This document shows, in pieces, positions 8,577-16,358 of a DNA stretch of 64,000 nt. How positions within the stretch are numbered: position 1 is the first letter of the stretch; each line of letters begins with the position of its first letter. Source of the stretch: an uncultured Lysobacteraceae bacterium (GTDB lineage: Bacteria; Pseudomonadota; Gammaproteobacteria; Xanthomonadales; Xanthomonadaceae); NCBI GenBank assembly GCA_936911875.1, contig CAKZGB010000017.1, positions 6,238 through 70,237 of the forward strand, read 5' to 3'. Below the pieces are notes generated by a model. It searched no databases, was not told where the DNA came from, and saw nothing but the letters and a program-made list of their open reading frames with translations. The translations under genes and the position numbers were made by a program.

Positions 8577-9785
8577 ATGGCAGTGCGTCGTTGGTTACAG
8601 GAGTTCTTTCGGCTTGAGGCGGCATCCGGGTTAATCCTGATTGGGGCATCGATACTGGCTCTGCTGCTTGCTAACAGTGCCTGGGGCGATGCCTACCGCC
8701 ACTTGCTGCATTTCGAGTTGCCGCGCATTGCCCTGGGGCAATGGAGCATTGAACTCTCGCTGCAGCACTTTATCAACGATGGCCTGATGGCCCTGTTTTT
8801 TCTGCTGGTGGCGGCAGAAATAAAACGCGAAATGCTCGGCGGCCAGCTGTCCGATCGCCGCGCGCTAATGCTGCCGCTGCTCTGTGCCGCAAGTGGTGTC
8901 CTTGTTCCCGCCCTGATTTTTACGGCGTTTAATCATGCCGACGCCGCAGCGATGCGCGGCTGGGCCGTGCCGACGGCGACCGACATTGCCTTCGCGCTGG
9001 CGATGTTAGCGGTGTTGGGTTCGCGGGTTCCGCTGGGCCTCAAGCTGCTGCTCTCGACTATTGCCGTGGTGGATGATCTGATTGCCATCGTCATTATTGC
9101 GATGTTCTATACCAGCGAGCTGCACGGCGCCAGCCTTATCGCTGCCATTGCAATCGCAGTGGCGATGGCACTACTGAACCGTAGCGGTGTCCGTAGTCTG
9201 TGGCCGTATCTGCTATTAGGTGTGGCCTTATGGATCGTGGTGCTGCGATCCGGCGTGCATGCGACGTTGGCTGGCGTAGTCACCGGGTTTCTGATTCCGC
9301 ATGTCACCGGCGATGACGACACGGCCGATCCCGATCGTTCGCCCTCGCCGTTGCTGCGCCTTGAGGACGACCTGCACCCGTTCGTTGCCTATGGTGTGCT
9401 GCCGCTCTTTGCGCTGGCCAATGCCGGTCTGGATCTGAGCACGACGCCACTCGGTGCACTGACTACCGCGTTGCCGATGGGTGTACTGCTGGCGCTGCTG
9501 ATTGGCAAGCCGGTTGGTATTTTTAGTGTCGCCTGGCTCGGCCGCAAAGCGGGCCTGGTCGATTATCCGGCCGGAGTCGGCAACAGCGTGCTGTTCGGCA
9601 TGGCGATCCTGTGCGGCATCGGCTTTACCATGAGCCTGTTCATTGCCTCGTTGGCTTATCGAGAGCCACTGCTGCAGGCCGAAGCGACTCTCGGCGTCTT
9701 CGCCGCATCGGTGCTTTCGGCATTGCTCGGCGTGTGGTGGCTCCGGCGCGTCTTGCCGACCCGCAGCATTGACACTCAAGAGTAA
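8577..9785 (+). CDS. nhaA: Na+/H+ antiporter NhaA
   Basis: A 402-residue inner-membrane antiporter exporting Na+ or Li+ for protons, used in pH and salt homeostasis. Functional residues of E. coli NhaA are kept: D136 in VPTATDIAFA (D133), the adjacent D166-D167 in AVVDDLIAI (D163-D164) and the lysine in IGKPVGI (K300). The pH-sensor region reads VAAEIKREML, keeping the glutamate and lysine-arginine pair. Eleven to twelve membrane segments are visible. It starts directly after the stop of the Ca2+/Na+ exchanger gene, so its translation probably depends on that gene. Only 12 bases separate its stop from the convergent EamA gene, and no obvious terminator fits there. Confidence 0.95.
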   Translation: MAVRRWLQEFFRLEAASGLILIGASILALLLANSAWGDAYRHLLHFELPRIALGQWSIELSLQHFINDGLMALFFLLVAAEIKREMLGGQLSDRRALMLPLLCAASGVLVPALIFTAFNHADAAAMRGWAVPTATDIAFALAMLAVLGSRVPLGLKLLLSTIAVVDDLIAIVIIAMFYTSELHGASLIAAIAIAVAMALLNRSGVRSLWPYLLLGVALWIVVLRSGVHATLAGVVTGFLIPHVTGDDDTADPDRSPSPLLRLEDDLHPFVAYGVLPLFALANAGLDLSTTPLGALTTALPMGVLLALLIGKPVGIFSVAWLGRKAGLVDYPAGVGNSVLFGMAILCGIGFTMSLFIASLAYREPLLQAEATLGVFAASVLSALLGVWWLRRVLPTRSIDTQE

Positions 9786-9797
9786 AAGTCGGAGCGC

Positions 9798-10691
9798 TTA
9801 AACCAGATCGACGACGTCCGGCACGGTCGTGCGCGACTTGTGTAATTGACGAATCGCAATCATCAGCACGCCGGCCAACACCAGTGCGGCACCGATATAC
9901 AGTCGGATACCCGGACGATCGCCCCAGAACGCGATCCCTATGGCGATGCCCATAATCGGCGTCAGCAACAGCCAGGGCGTGATCTGCGCAATGGGATTGC
10001 GCTGCAGCAGCTGAAAATAAAGGCCATGGCCGAGTAGCGAGGCCACCAAAGCCGCGTAGACGACACCCTGCCAAACCCGCCAAGTTGCATTGGGTAGCTG
10101 CGAGATGGCGCCGGGTTCAAACACCACGCTAATCAGCAGCAACGGGAACAGGGCGACCCATGCAAACCAGCCCTGCTGATTGAACACGGTAAAGCCCTTG
10201 AGTCCCTTCATGAAGACAGTTGCCAGCGCCAGCGCCAACGCCGACAGCAACATTAGGATCAGTGCCTTAGGGTGATCTACAACCATTGGATCAAAGGCCA
10301 GCACCACGATGCCGATGAAGCTGGTCAAAATGGCCACGCCGGTCTTAAGCCCAAAGCGCTCACCGATCAGCACCCAGGCCAGCACGGCGGTCATGGGGAT
10401 ATAGCTTTGCATCACGACCGCAGGCGATGACAGATCACCGGCCTCTCGCAGGGACCAGAAACTCAAACCGAAGTGAGCGACGCCAACCAGGAGACCACAG
10501 ACAATCAGACGTCCCCATTGTTCGCGCGGTGGCACACGCATCATCGGCAGCAGGCACAGGCCCAGCAGAGCAAAGCGTAGCGCGGTGAACAGGAACGGCG
10601 TGGTCTCGCGCAGCGCCGTCGCCGACGTCAGAAAATTAAAAGCCCAGGCAATACAGATCAGGATGGCCAGACCGATGTCGCGCGGTGCCAC
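9798..10691 (-). CDS. EamA-family (DMT) transporter
   Basis: A 297-residue membrane protein with two EamA repeats and about ten transmembrane segments, the architecture of drug/metabolite exporters such as YdeD/EamA. The first repeat begins GLAILICIAWAFNF, with the usual small-residue and tryptophan pattern, and the second begins near residue 145. Substrate cannot be read from sequence; amino-acid or metabolite export is the commonest role in this family. It lies 3 bases after the Mpo1-like gene on the same strand, and purC is 32 bases further upstream, so a purC-mpo1-eamA operon is likely. Confidence 0.88.
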   Translation of the reverse strand: MAPRDIGLAILICIAWAFNFLTSATALRETTPFLFTALRFALLGLCLLPMMRVPPREQWGRLIVCGLLVGVAHFGLSFWSLREAGDLSSPAVVMQSYIPMTAVLAWVLIGERFGLKTGVAILTSFIGIVVLAFDPMVVDHPKALILMLLSALALALATVFMKGLKGFTVFNQQGWFAWVALFPLLLISVVFEPGAISQLPNATWRVWQGVVYAALVASLLGHGLYFQLLQRNPIAQITPWLLLTPIMGIAIGIAFWGDRPGIRLYIGAALVLAGVLMIAIRQLHKSRTTVPDVVDLV

Positions 10692-10694
10692 TCC

Positions 10695-11159
10695 TTAGTA
10701 CCGAATGCCGAAGCGATCGTAGGCCTTGCTGACCAGCCACGCCGGCCCGATCAGCAGGTACTTGAGATCCGTCAGAAAGCTCGGACGACGGCCTTCGATC
10801 TGATGACCTAAAAACTGACCGATCCAGGCGACTACAAACACGCCAATGGCCAGCGCACGCAAGGGAGCTGTGCCCAATGCGCCATGCAAAAGATACGTCA
10901 CCGCGCTCATGACCGCGAACACGGCCAGAACACCAAGGCCAATCGCACGCGAGTGGCGGTAGTAGAACATCAGCGCGCACAACATGGCGATGGCCGCGTA
11001 GATGCCGGGACGGAACAGCGTCGTCGGAACCGGAATAGTCCACAGCAGCGCTATCACCGACCACACGATCAGTGGCACACACACCCAATGGATGGTCCGG
11101 TTGGTGTGGTTCTGATGGTCTTGCGAATATCGCGCAAACCAGTCGTGCAAGGCGCTCAT
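10695..11159 (-). CDS. Mpo1-like (DUF962/YGL010w) membrane protein
   Basis: A 154-residue protein with four hydrophobic segments and the family signature at the N-terminus: H5 in MSALHDWF and the NRTIHWVCVPLIVW block with H and N spaced as in yeast Mpo1. Yeast Mpo1 is an Fe(II)-dependent dioxygenase in 2-hydroxy fatty acid alpha-oxidation; the role of bacterial members is not established, and an analogous lipid role is only inferred here. A second histidine region, GHQIEGRRPSF near residue 120, matches the conserved C-terminal motif. It is packed between purC and the EamA transporter. Confidence 0.85.
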   Translation of the reverse strand: MSALHDWFARYSQDHQNHTNRTIHWVCVPLIVWSVIALLWTIPVPTTLFRPGIYAAIAMLCALMFYYRHSRAIGLGVLAVFAVMSAVTYLLHGALGTAPLRALAIGVFVVAWIGQFLGHQIEGRRPSFLTDLKYLLIGPAWLVSKAYDRFGIRY

Positions 11160-11191
11160 GGATCGGATCCTGTGATCAGTAACAAAGGGGG

Positions 11192-12118
11192 CTAGTCGAC
11201 GGACAGATCGGCCAGTTTCATCAAGGCCTCGGCGTACTTGGCGCGCGTGCGTTCAATGACTTCGGTCGGGAGGCGCGGACCGGGCGGAGTTTTATCCCAG
11301 GCCACGGCTTCGAGATAGTCACGCACAAATTGCTTGTCGTAACTCGGCGGAGAGATACCAGGTTCGTACGAATCGGCCGGCCAGTAGCGCGACGAATCCG
11401 GTGTCAGCATTTCATCCATGACGTACAGACGGCCATCGCTGTCGGTGCCGAATTCGAATTTGGTGTCGGCCAGCAAGATGCCACGGCCGGCTGCGTAGTC
11501 GCGCGCGTACTCGTACAGGCGCAAGGTGGCATCGCGCACCTTTTCGGCCAGATCGGAGCCGACCGTACGAACGGCGGTGTCGAAATCAATGTTCTCGTCG
11601 TGATCGCCAACAGCGGCCTTGGTCGACGGCGTGAAGATCGGCGACTCCAGCTTGGAGGCCTGCTGCAGACCTGCGGGCAACTCGATGCCGCTGACGCGCC
11701 CGGTGCGCGAGTAGTCCTTCCAGCCGCTGCCAATCAGATAACCGCGGGCGATGGCCTCGACGGGGACCGGCTTGAGCTTGCGCGTGACGACAGCACGACG
11801 TGCATACAGCGAGGTGTCCACACCCTCAGGCAGGACTGCAGCGACATCGATACCGGTCAGATGGTTATCAATGATGTGCTTGGTGCGTTCGAACCAGAAG
11901 TTGCTGATTTGCGTCAGCATCTCGCCTTTGCCGGGAATCGGATCGGGTAGCACCACATCGAAGGCGCTGAGGCGATCGGTGGCGACCATCAGCAGATACT
12001 CGCCGGGAGGCGTGCCGGCAGGCAGCGACGTTGCGGGGATGGCATACACATCGCGGACTTTGCCGCGGTGAAGCAGGGTGAAGCCGGGAAGATCGGACTG
12101 AAGCAGTGTACTAGCCAA
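11192..12118 (-). CDS. purC: Phosphoribosylaminoimidazole-succinocarboxamide synthase
   Basis: SAICAR synthase, the purine-pathway step that joins CAIR and aspartate using ATP. At 308 residues it is the longer PurC form rather than the ~240-residue E. coli type. Diagnostic blocks are LLHRGKVRDVY near the N-terminus (nucleotide site), ATDRLSAFDVVLPDPIPGKG, the GYLIGSGWKDY segment and LADTKFEFG near the substrate site. It begins 120 bases from the divergent rpe start and heads the minus-strand group purC, mpo1-like, EamA. Confidence 0.96.
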   Translation of the reverse strand: MASTLLQSDLPGFTLLHRGKVRDVYAIPATSLPAGTPPGEYLLMVATDRLSAFDVVLPDPIPGKGEMLTQISNFWFERTKHIIDNHLTGIDVAAVLPEGVDTSLYARRAVVTRKLKPVPVEAIARGYLIGSGWKDYSRTGRVSGIELPAGLQQASKLESPIFTPSTKAAVGDHDENIDFDTAVRTVGSDLAEKVRDATLRLYEYARDYAAGRGILLADTKFEFGTDSDGRLYVMDEMLTPDSSRYWPADSYEPGISPPSYDKQFVRDYLEAVAWDKTPPGPRLPTEVIERTRAKYAEALMKLADLSVD

Positions 12119-12237
12119 TGTCAGTAGCCCTTGGGCTTAACGAGTCGGGTCTGCCAGTTTAGCGCTTTTGCGGGCCCATTCGCAGCGAGGGAGCCGCTAA
12201 AATAGGCGTTCTGATCGCCACTTCGGGCCACTTTGCC

Positions 12238-12912
12238 ATGCAATCTACCGTCATCGCCCCCTCGATCCTTTCCGCCAATTTCGCCAAGCTCGGCGAAGAG
12301 GTCGATGCGGTGCTCGCCGCGGGCGCCGATTGGGTGCACTTTGATGTCATGGACAATCACTATGTCCCGAATCTGACCATTGGCCCCATGGTCTGTGAGG
12401 CCCTGCGCAAGCACGGTGTCACGGCGCCGATTGACGTGCATCTGATGGTGCAGCCGGTCGATCGCATCGTCCCGGACTTTATCGCCGCCGGCGCCAGCAT
12501 GATCTCGTTCCACCCCGAAGCCTCGCCGCACGTCCATCGCACCATTCAGCTGATCAGGAGTGGCGGCTGCCAGGCCGGTCTGGTGCTCAATCCGGCCACG
12601 CCGCTGTCCGTGCTCGACTGGGTGCTCGACGATCTCGACATGGTGCTGCTGATGTCGGTGAACCCGGGCTTTGGTGGTCAATCGTTTATTGACTCGACCA
12701 TGGACAAGATCCGTGCGGTGCGCGAGCGCATTGATGCTACCGGCAAGTCAATTCGCCTCGAGATCGATGGCGGCGTCAAGACCGATAACATTGCAGCGAT
12801 TGCAGCGGCAGGTGCCGATACGTTTGTCGCCGGTTCCGCCATTTTCAATGCATCCGATTACGCGCAAGTGGTGCAAGCCATGAAGTCTGCAGTGGCCTGT
12901 GTCCGTGGCTGA
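12238..12912 (+). CDS. rpe: Ribulose-phosphate 3-epimerase
   Basis: A 224-residue TIM-barrel enzyme interconverting ribulose-5-phosphate and xylulose-5-phosphate. Metal and catalytic residues are visible in order: PSILSANF, HFDVMDNHYVPN (His-Asp pair), HLMV, the NPGFGGQ phosphate loop and LEIDGGV with the second catalytic aspartate. It is the first gene of an overlapping cluster: the trpE start lies inside its last codons. Pairing of rpe with trpE occurs in several proteobacteria and may balance pentose phosphate supply with aromatic amino-acid synthesis, but that functional link is an inference. Confidence 0.96.
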   Translation: MQSTVIAPSILSANFAKLGEEVDAVLAAGADWVHFDVMDNHYVPNLTIGPMVCEALRKHGVTAPIDVHLMVQPVDRIVPDFIAAGASMISFHPEASPHVHRTIQLIRSGGCQAGLVLNPATPLSVLDWVLDDLDMVLLMSVNPGFGGQSFIDSTMDKIRAVRERIDATGKSIRLEIDGGVKTDNIAAIAAAGADTFVAGSAIFNASDYAQVVQAMKSAVACVRG

Positions 12913-14362
12913 GAACGAACACGTCGCAACGCGCATCCCGGTGGTGCGTGAGGTCCGTGCGGATCTCGACACACCCCTTTCGGTTTATCTGAAACTGGCC
13001 GATAAGCCCAACACCTATCTGTTCGAGTCGGTGCAGGGCGGCGAGCGTTTTGGCCGCTACTCGATCATCGGTCTGCAGGCGCGTCGCGTGTTCACGGTGG
13101 CCGGTCATCGTCTGTATGTGATTGAAGATGGCGAGCTGGTGCAGGTGGAAACCATCGAGGATCCCTTCGCCACGGCCGAGGCCATTCGTAGCGCGTACAA
13201 GGTAGAACCCATTGCCGAATTGCCCGGTTTTACCGGCGGATTGGTAGGTTGGTTCGGGTTCGAATGCGTGCGGCATCTCGAGCCGCGTCTGCACGACACC
13301 CCGGCTGAGGATCAGCTCGGTACCCCCGAGATGTTGATGATGCTGTCCGAAGACCTGGCCGTGTTCGACAATCTCAAAGGCAAGCTGTATCTGATCACGC
13401 ACGCCGATGCCCATGATCCGCAGGCCCGGTACGCGGCCCAGTCGCGACTGGATGCGTGGGTCGAGACCTTACGCACAGCGCCGACGCAGTATCCGCCGGC
13501 GCTCAGTAGCGGCACCGTCATTAACGAGAACGATTTTGTCTCAGGTTTTACGCATCAGGGCTTTCTGGATGCCGTCGCGCAGATCAAAGACTACATTCGT
13601 GCCGGCGATGCGTTTCAGGTCGTATTGAGCCAACGCCTCACCGTGCCTTTTGCCGCGCGTCCGGTCGATCTGTACCGCGCCTTGCGTAGCCTGAATCCAT
13701 CGCCGTACATGTACTTCCTCAATGTCGGCGATATGCAGGTGGTGGGTTCATCGCCTGAGATTCTGGTGCGTCAGCAGGGGCGTGAGGTTACTGTGCGTCC
13801 GATTGCGGGCACACGTCCGCGCGGCACCACGCCGGAACATGATTTGCAGCTCGAACAGGAGTTGCTCGCTGATCCCAAAGAACGCGCCGAACATCTGATG
13901 CTGATCGATCTGGGCCGCAATGACTTGGGTCGCATCTGCGAGCCGGGCAGCGTGCAGCTCAAGGAACAGTTTGCGATCGAGCGCTATTCGCACGTGATGC
14001 ATATCGTCTCCGAGGTCAGCGGGACCCTGCGCGAAGGCATGAACTACGCCGACGTGCTACGGGCAACGTTCCCCGCCGGCACGGTCAGCGGCGCGCCCAA
14101 GTTGCGCGCGCTGGAAATCATTCGCGAGCTCGAGCCGATTTTGCGCAACGTTTATGCGGGTTGCATTGGCTACATCGGCTGGAATGGCGATGCCGACATG
14201 GCCATCGCGATTCGTACGGCGGTTGTGCAAGAGGGCAAGCTGCACGTGCAAGCGGGTGCGGGCATCGTGTACGACTCCGATCCCGAATCCGAATGGCAGG
14301 AAACGATGAGCAAGAGTCGCGCACTGTTTCGGGCGGTGCGGGAGGCGGCTGCCGGCTTATGA
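12899..14362 (+). CDS. trpE: Anthranilate synthase component I
   Basis: The 487-residue chorismate-utilising subunit that makes anthranilate with ammonia from TrpG. The tryptophan feedback motif appears as YLFESVQGGE near residue 40 (LLES in most relatives), and the catalytic half carries RPIAGTRPRG, LIDLGRNDLGR and FPAGTVSGAPK. Start is a GTG; 12899 overlaps rpe by 14 bases, and 12905 is an equally possible GTG. The ribosome site is weak, consistent with translational coupling to rpe. trpG, trpD and trpC are not adjacent, so the trp genes are split in this genome. Confidence 0.95.
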   Translation: MSVAENEHVATRIPVVREVRADLDTPLSVYLKLADKPNTYLFESVQGGERFGRYSIIGLQARRVFTVAGHRLYVIEDGELVQVETIEDPFATAEAIRSAYKVEPIAELPGFTGGLVGWFGFECVRHLEPRLHDTPAEDQLGTPEMLMMLSEDLAVFDNLKGKLYLITHADAHDPQARYAAQSRLDAWVETLRTAPTQYPPALSSGTVINENDFVSGFTHQGFLDAVAQIKDYIRAGDAFQVVLSQRLTVPFAARPVDLYRALRSLNPSPYMYFLNVGDMQVVGSSPEILVRQQGREVTVRPIAGTRPRGTTPEHDLQLEQELLADPKERAEHLMLIDLGRNDLGRICEPGSVQLKEQFAIERYSHVMHIVSEVSGTLREGMNYADVLRATFPAGTVSGAPKLRALEIIRELEPILRNVYAGCIGYIGWNGDADMAIAIRTAVVQEGKLHVQAGAGIVYDSDPESEWQETMSKSRALFRAVREAAAGL

Positions 14363-15399
14363 GCGATGCACCCTTAGAAACCCTGCTGCGACCATTCGAC
14401 CAAGGCCTGTTGCCTCTGCCGGTTATCGGCCAACGCGTGCTGATACTGCGTGCACGACGCCATCGTCTGTGGCGCCATTTGCCGGGCGACACTCTGACCT
14501 TTACCCAGCCGTTCAAACCCGCTGCCGATGAGTTGCAGGCAGACGGTTGGCAAGTCAGTGACGAGCAGCAGGCATTGCAGGACGGCCCTTGGGATCTGAT
14601 TTTTCTGCTGCCGCCACGCGGTCGTGAGGAAGCACGCGCACTGATGGCACATGCGGTGCGCGCACTGGCACCGCAAGGGCGACTGATCGTTTCGGTCGCC
14701 AACAACGAGGGCGCCAAGTCGGTGCAATCCGATCTGGAGCGTCTGCTCGGATCCGTGGCCAGCGATACCAAGAACAAATGCCGCGTACTGTGGACAGCGC
14801 CGCGCGATCGCTTGAACATAGACGAAGACACGGCCGCCGCGTGGAGTGCGCAGACCGAGTTGCGGACGCAAGCGCAGACCGGATTGTGGACACGTCCCGG
14901 CGTGTTCTCGTGGCAGCATGCCGACCCGGCATCGAACTTGCTGATCGCGCATCTGCCCACCGACTTGCGCGGCCATGCCGCCGATCTCGGCGCGGGCATC
15001 GGCCATCTGGCGATTGCGCTGCTGCAGACCAATCCCGGCATCGTGTCGCTGGACGCGTACGAGGCCCAGCAACAGGCACTGGAACCGCTGCAACGCAACC
15101 TGCAACCGCTGCAGCGGGAGGCGCATGTTCACTGGCACGATGTGGAAGCGGGGCTGCCTTCGCGCTATGACGTCATTGTGATGAATCCGCCGTTCCACGC
15201 GATCTCGCGCGACGGTCGCACCGACATCGGTCTGCGTTTTATCGAGGTGGCGGCCGGCGCTCTGAAACCGCGAGGCCAGTTGCTGATGGTGGCTAACCGG
15301 CATCTTCCTTACGAAGAATCCATTCGCCGTCTGTTTCCGCGCGTTGCTGTACTCGCGGAAGCGCAAGGATTTAAGGTGCTGCACGCATGGCGGGAGTAA
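14359..15399 (+). CDS. rsmC: 16S rRNA (guanine-N2) methyltransferase, RsmC-like
   Basis: A 346-residue protein with a degenerate N-terminal methyltransferase-like domain and a functional C-terminal one, the layout of RsmC, which methylates G1207 of 16S rRNA. The SAM-binding motif ADLGAGIGHLAI is at about residue 213 and the catalytic NPPFH at about residues 276-280. ATG 14359 overlaps the trpE stop (ATGA). A longer open frame begins at 14161 but lies wholly inside trpE. RsmC versus RlmG specificity cannot be separated by eye; the length and the downstream 16S pseudouridine synthase favour RsmC. Confidence 0.85.
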   Translation: MSDAPLETLLRPFDQGLLPLPVIGQRVLILRARRHRLWRHLPGDTLTFTQPFKPAADELQADGWQVSDEQQALQDGPWDLIFLLPPRGREEARALMAHAVRALAPQGRLIVSVANNEGAKSVQSDLERLLGSVASDTKNKCRVLWTAPRDRLNIDEDTAAAWSAQTELRTQAQTGLWTRPGVFSWQHADPASNLLIAHLPTDLRGHAADLGAGIGHLAIALLQTNPGIVSLDAYEAQQQALEPLQRNLQPLQREAHVHWHDVEAGLPSRYDVIVMNPPFHAISRDGRTDIGLRFIEVAAGALKPRGQLLMVANRHLPYEESIRRLFPRVAVLAEAQGFKVLHAWRE

Positions 15400-16100
15400 A
15401 ACTGCTCAAGCTGTTAGCGAATCTCGGCTACGGTTCGCGTAAGTCGGTGATGACGCTGTTCCGCGATGGCGCCGTGACCGATGCACAAGGCGAAGTCATG
15501 TATGCCGACGACAACTGGGAACCGTCGATTCAGTTGCTGGTCGATGGCGAACCCATGGATCCGCCGCCCGGCCTCAGTCTGATGCTGTATAAACCGACGG
15601 GCTACACGTGCTCGAGCAAGGATGTCGGACGTCTGATCTACGACTTGCTGCCGCCGCGTTACAAATTACGCTCGCCGATGCTAAGTTCGGTCGGTCGCTT
15701 GGATAAAGACACTAGCGGTCTGTTGCTGATGACCGATGACGGTCAGTTGCTGCACAAGATCGTGGCGCCGAAAACGCATCTGCCGAAAGTCTACGAGGTC
15801 GAACTGGCTGAGGACTTGCGTGGCGATGAGATCGAACTCTTTGCTGCCGGCACTTTAATGCTCGAAGGCGAGACCACGCCGTTGAAACCCGCTGCCCTGA
15901 AAGTGCACGGTCCGCGCAACGCAGAGCTCACCCTGACCGAAGGCCGCTACCACCAGGTGCGTCGCATGTTCGCTGCGACCGGCAATCACGTCACCGCCCT
16001 GCATCGCAGCCGAATCGGTGGCCTGGACCTGCAGGGATTGGAGCCCGGACAGTGGCGGACGCTGGGTCCGCCAGACCTCGACCAACTCTTCGGCAATTAA
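15387..16100 (+). CDS. 16S rRNA pseudouridine synthase, RsuA/RluB family
   Basis: A 237-residue pseudouridine synthase with an N-terminal S4-like RNA-binding segment (LLKLLANLGYGSRKSV) and the catalytic motif GRLDKDTSGLLL at about residues 103-114, where the aspartate after GRL is the nucleophile. The C-terminal GRYHQVRRMFAATGN block is the RsuA/RluB signature. Size and pairing with rsmC suggest U516 of 16S rRNA as target, as for RsuA, but RluB/RluE-type targets are possible. It overlaps rsmC by 13 bases and closes the rpe-trpE-rsmC cluster. Confidence 0.9.
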   Translation: MAGVKLLKLLANLGYGSRKSVMTLFRDGAVTDAQGEVMYADDNWEPSIQLLVDGEPMDPPPGLSLMLYKPTGYTCSSKDVGRLIYDLLPPRYKLRSPMLSSVGRLDKDTSGLLLMTDDGQLLHKIVAPKTHLPKVYEVELAEDLRGDEIELFAAGTLMLEGETTPLKPAALKVHGPRNAELTLTEGRYHQVRRMFAATGNHVTALHRSRIGGLDLQGLEPGQWRTLGPPDLDQLFGN

Positions 16101-16102
16101 AT

Positions 16103-16126
16103 ATCTCTTCATGCGCATGAAGAGAT
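16103..16126. promoter_or_regulatory. Perfect 24-bp palindrome, candidate repressor operator
   Basis: A perfect inverted repeat of two 12-base arms, ATCTCTTCATGC and GCATGAAGAGAT, with no spacer. It ends at a TTGACA hexamer (16126-16131) and lies about 38 bases upstream of the SAM-I aptamer. There is no T-tract, so it does not look like a terminator for the upstream gene. ArsR-family methionine regulators such as SahR bind palindromes of this general shape in proteobacteria; naming SahR is an inference. Confidence 0.6.
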
Positions 16127-16159
16127 TGACAGCTTAAAAAAGAGCTGTCAGACTACACT
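16126..16159 (+). promoter_or_regulatory. Candidate promoter of metB-hom
   Basis: TTGACA at 16126-16131 and TACACT at 16154-16159. The 22-base spacing is too long for an ideal sigma-70 promoter, so one of the two boxes may be wrong. TACACT would put the transcript start close to the first base of the riboswitch P1 stem at 16164. A 7-bp hairpin (GACAGCT / AGCTGTC, 16128-16149) occupies the spacer. Confidence 0.4.
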
Positions 16160-16163
16160 CATA

Positions 16164-16275
16164 CCATCGAGACCGACCGAGGGACTGGCCCTTTGACGTC
16201 GGGGCAACCGAGCCGCAGCCCAGCTGCGATGCCAGGTGCCAATTCCAGCGGTACGGTCTCCGTATCGGCAGATGG
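16164..16275 (+). ncRNA. SAM-I (S-box) riboswitch
   Basis: Matches the S-box aptamer consensus: P1 closes with CCATC (16164-16168) and GATGG (16271-16275). The kink-turn and P2 core GAGGGACTGGCCC is followed by GGGGCAACC, then the conserved CCAGGTGCCAATTCC segment (J3/4 and P3 return), and P4 TACGG / CCGTA (16252-16263). The loop CTGG can pair with CCAG in the pseudoknot. It precedes metB, so SAM should lower metB-hom expression. No terminator with a U-tract is evident before the start codon, so control is more likely at translation, through the GGAG site at 16350-16353. Confidence 0.93.
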
Positions 16276-16358
16276 CTACGTGTCGCGCCCTGATCGGGGG
16301 CAGCTCGTCGCAATCCACTCGGTGGTCGTTTTGACCCTTATTCGAGACCGGAGCGACC

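Noticed and set aside
16128..16149. GACAGCT/AGCTGTC hairpin considered as a terminator of the rsuA-like gene
   Set aside because: No T-tract follows on either strand, and it lies between promoter boxes of metB.
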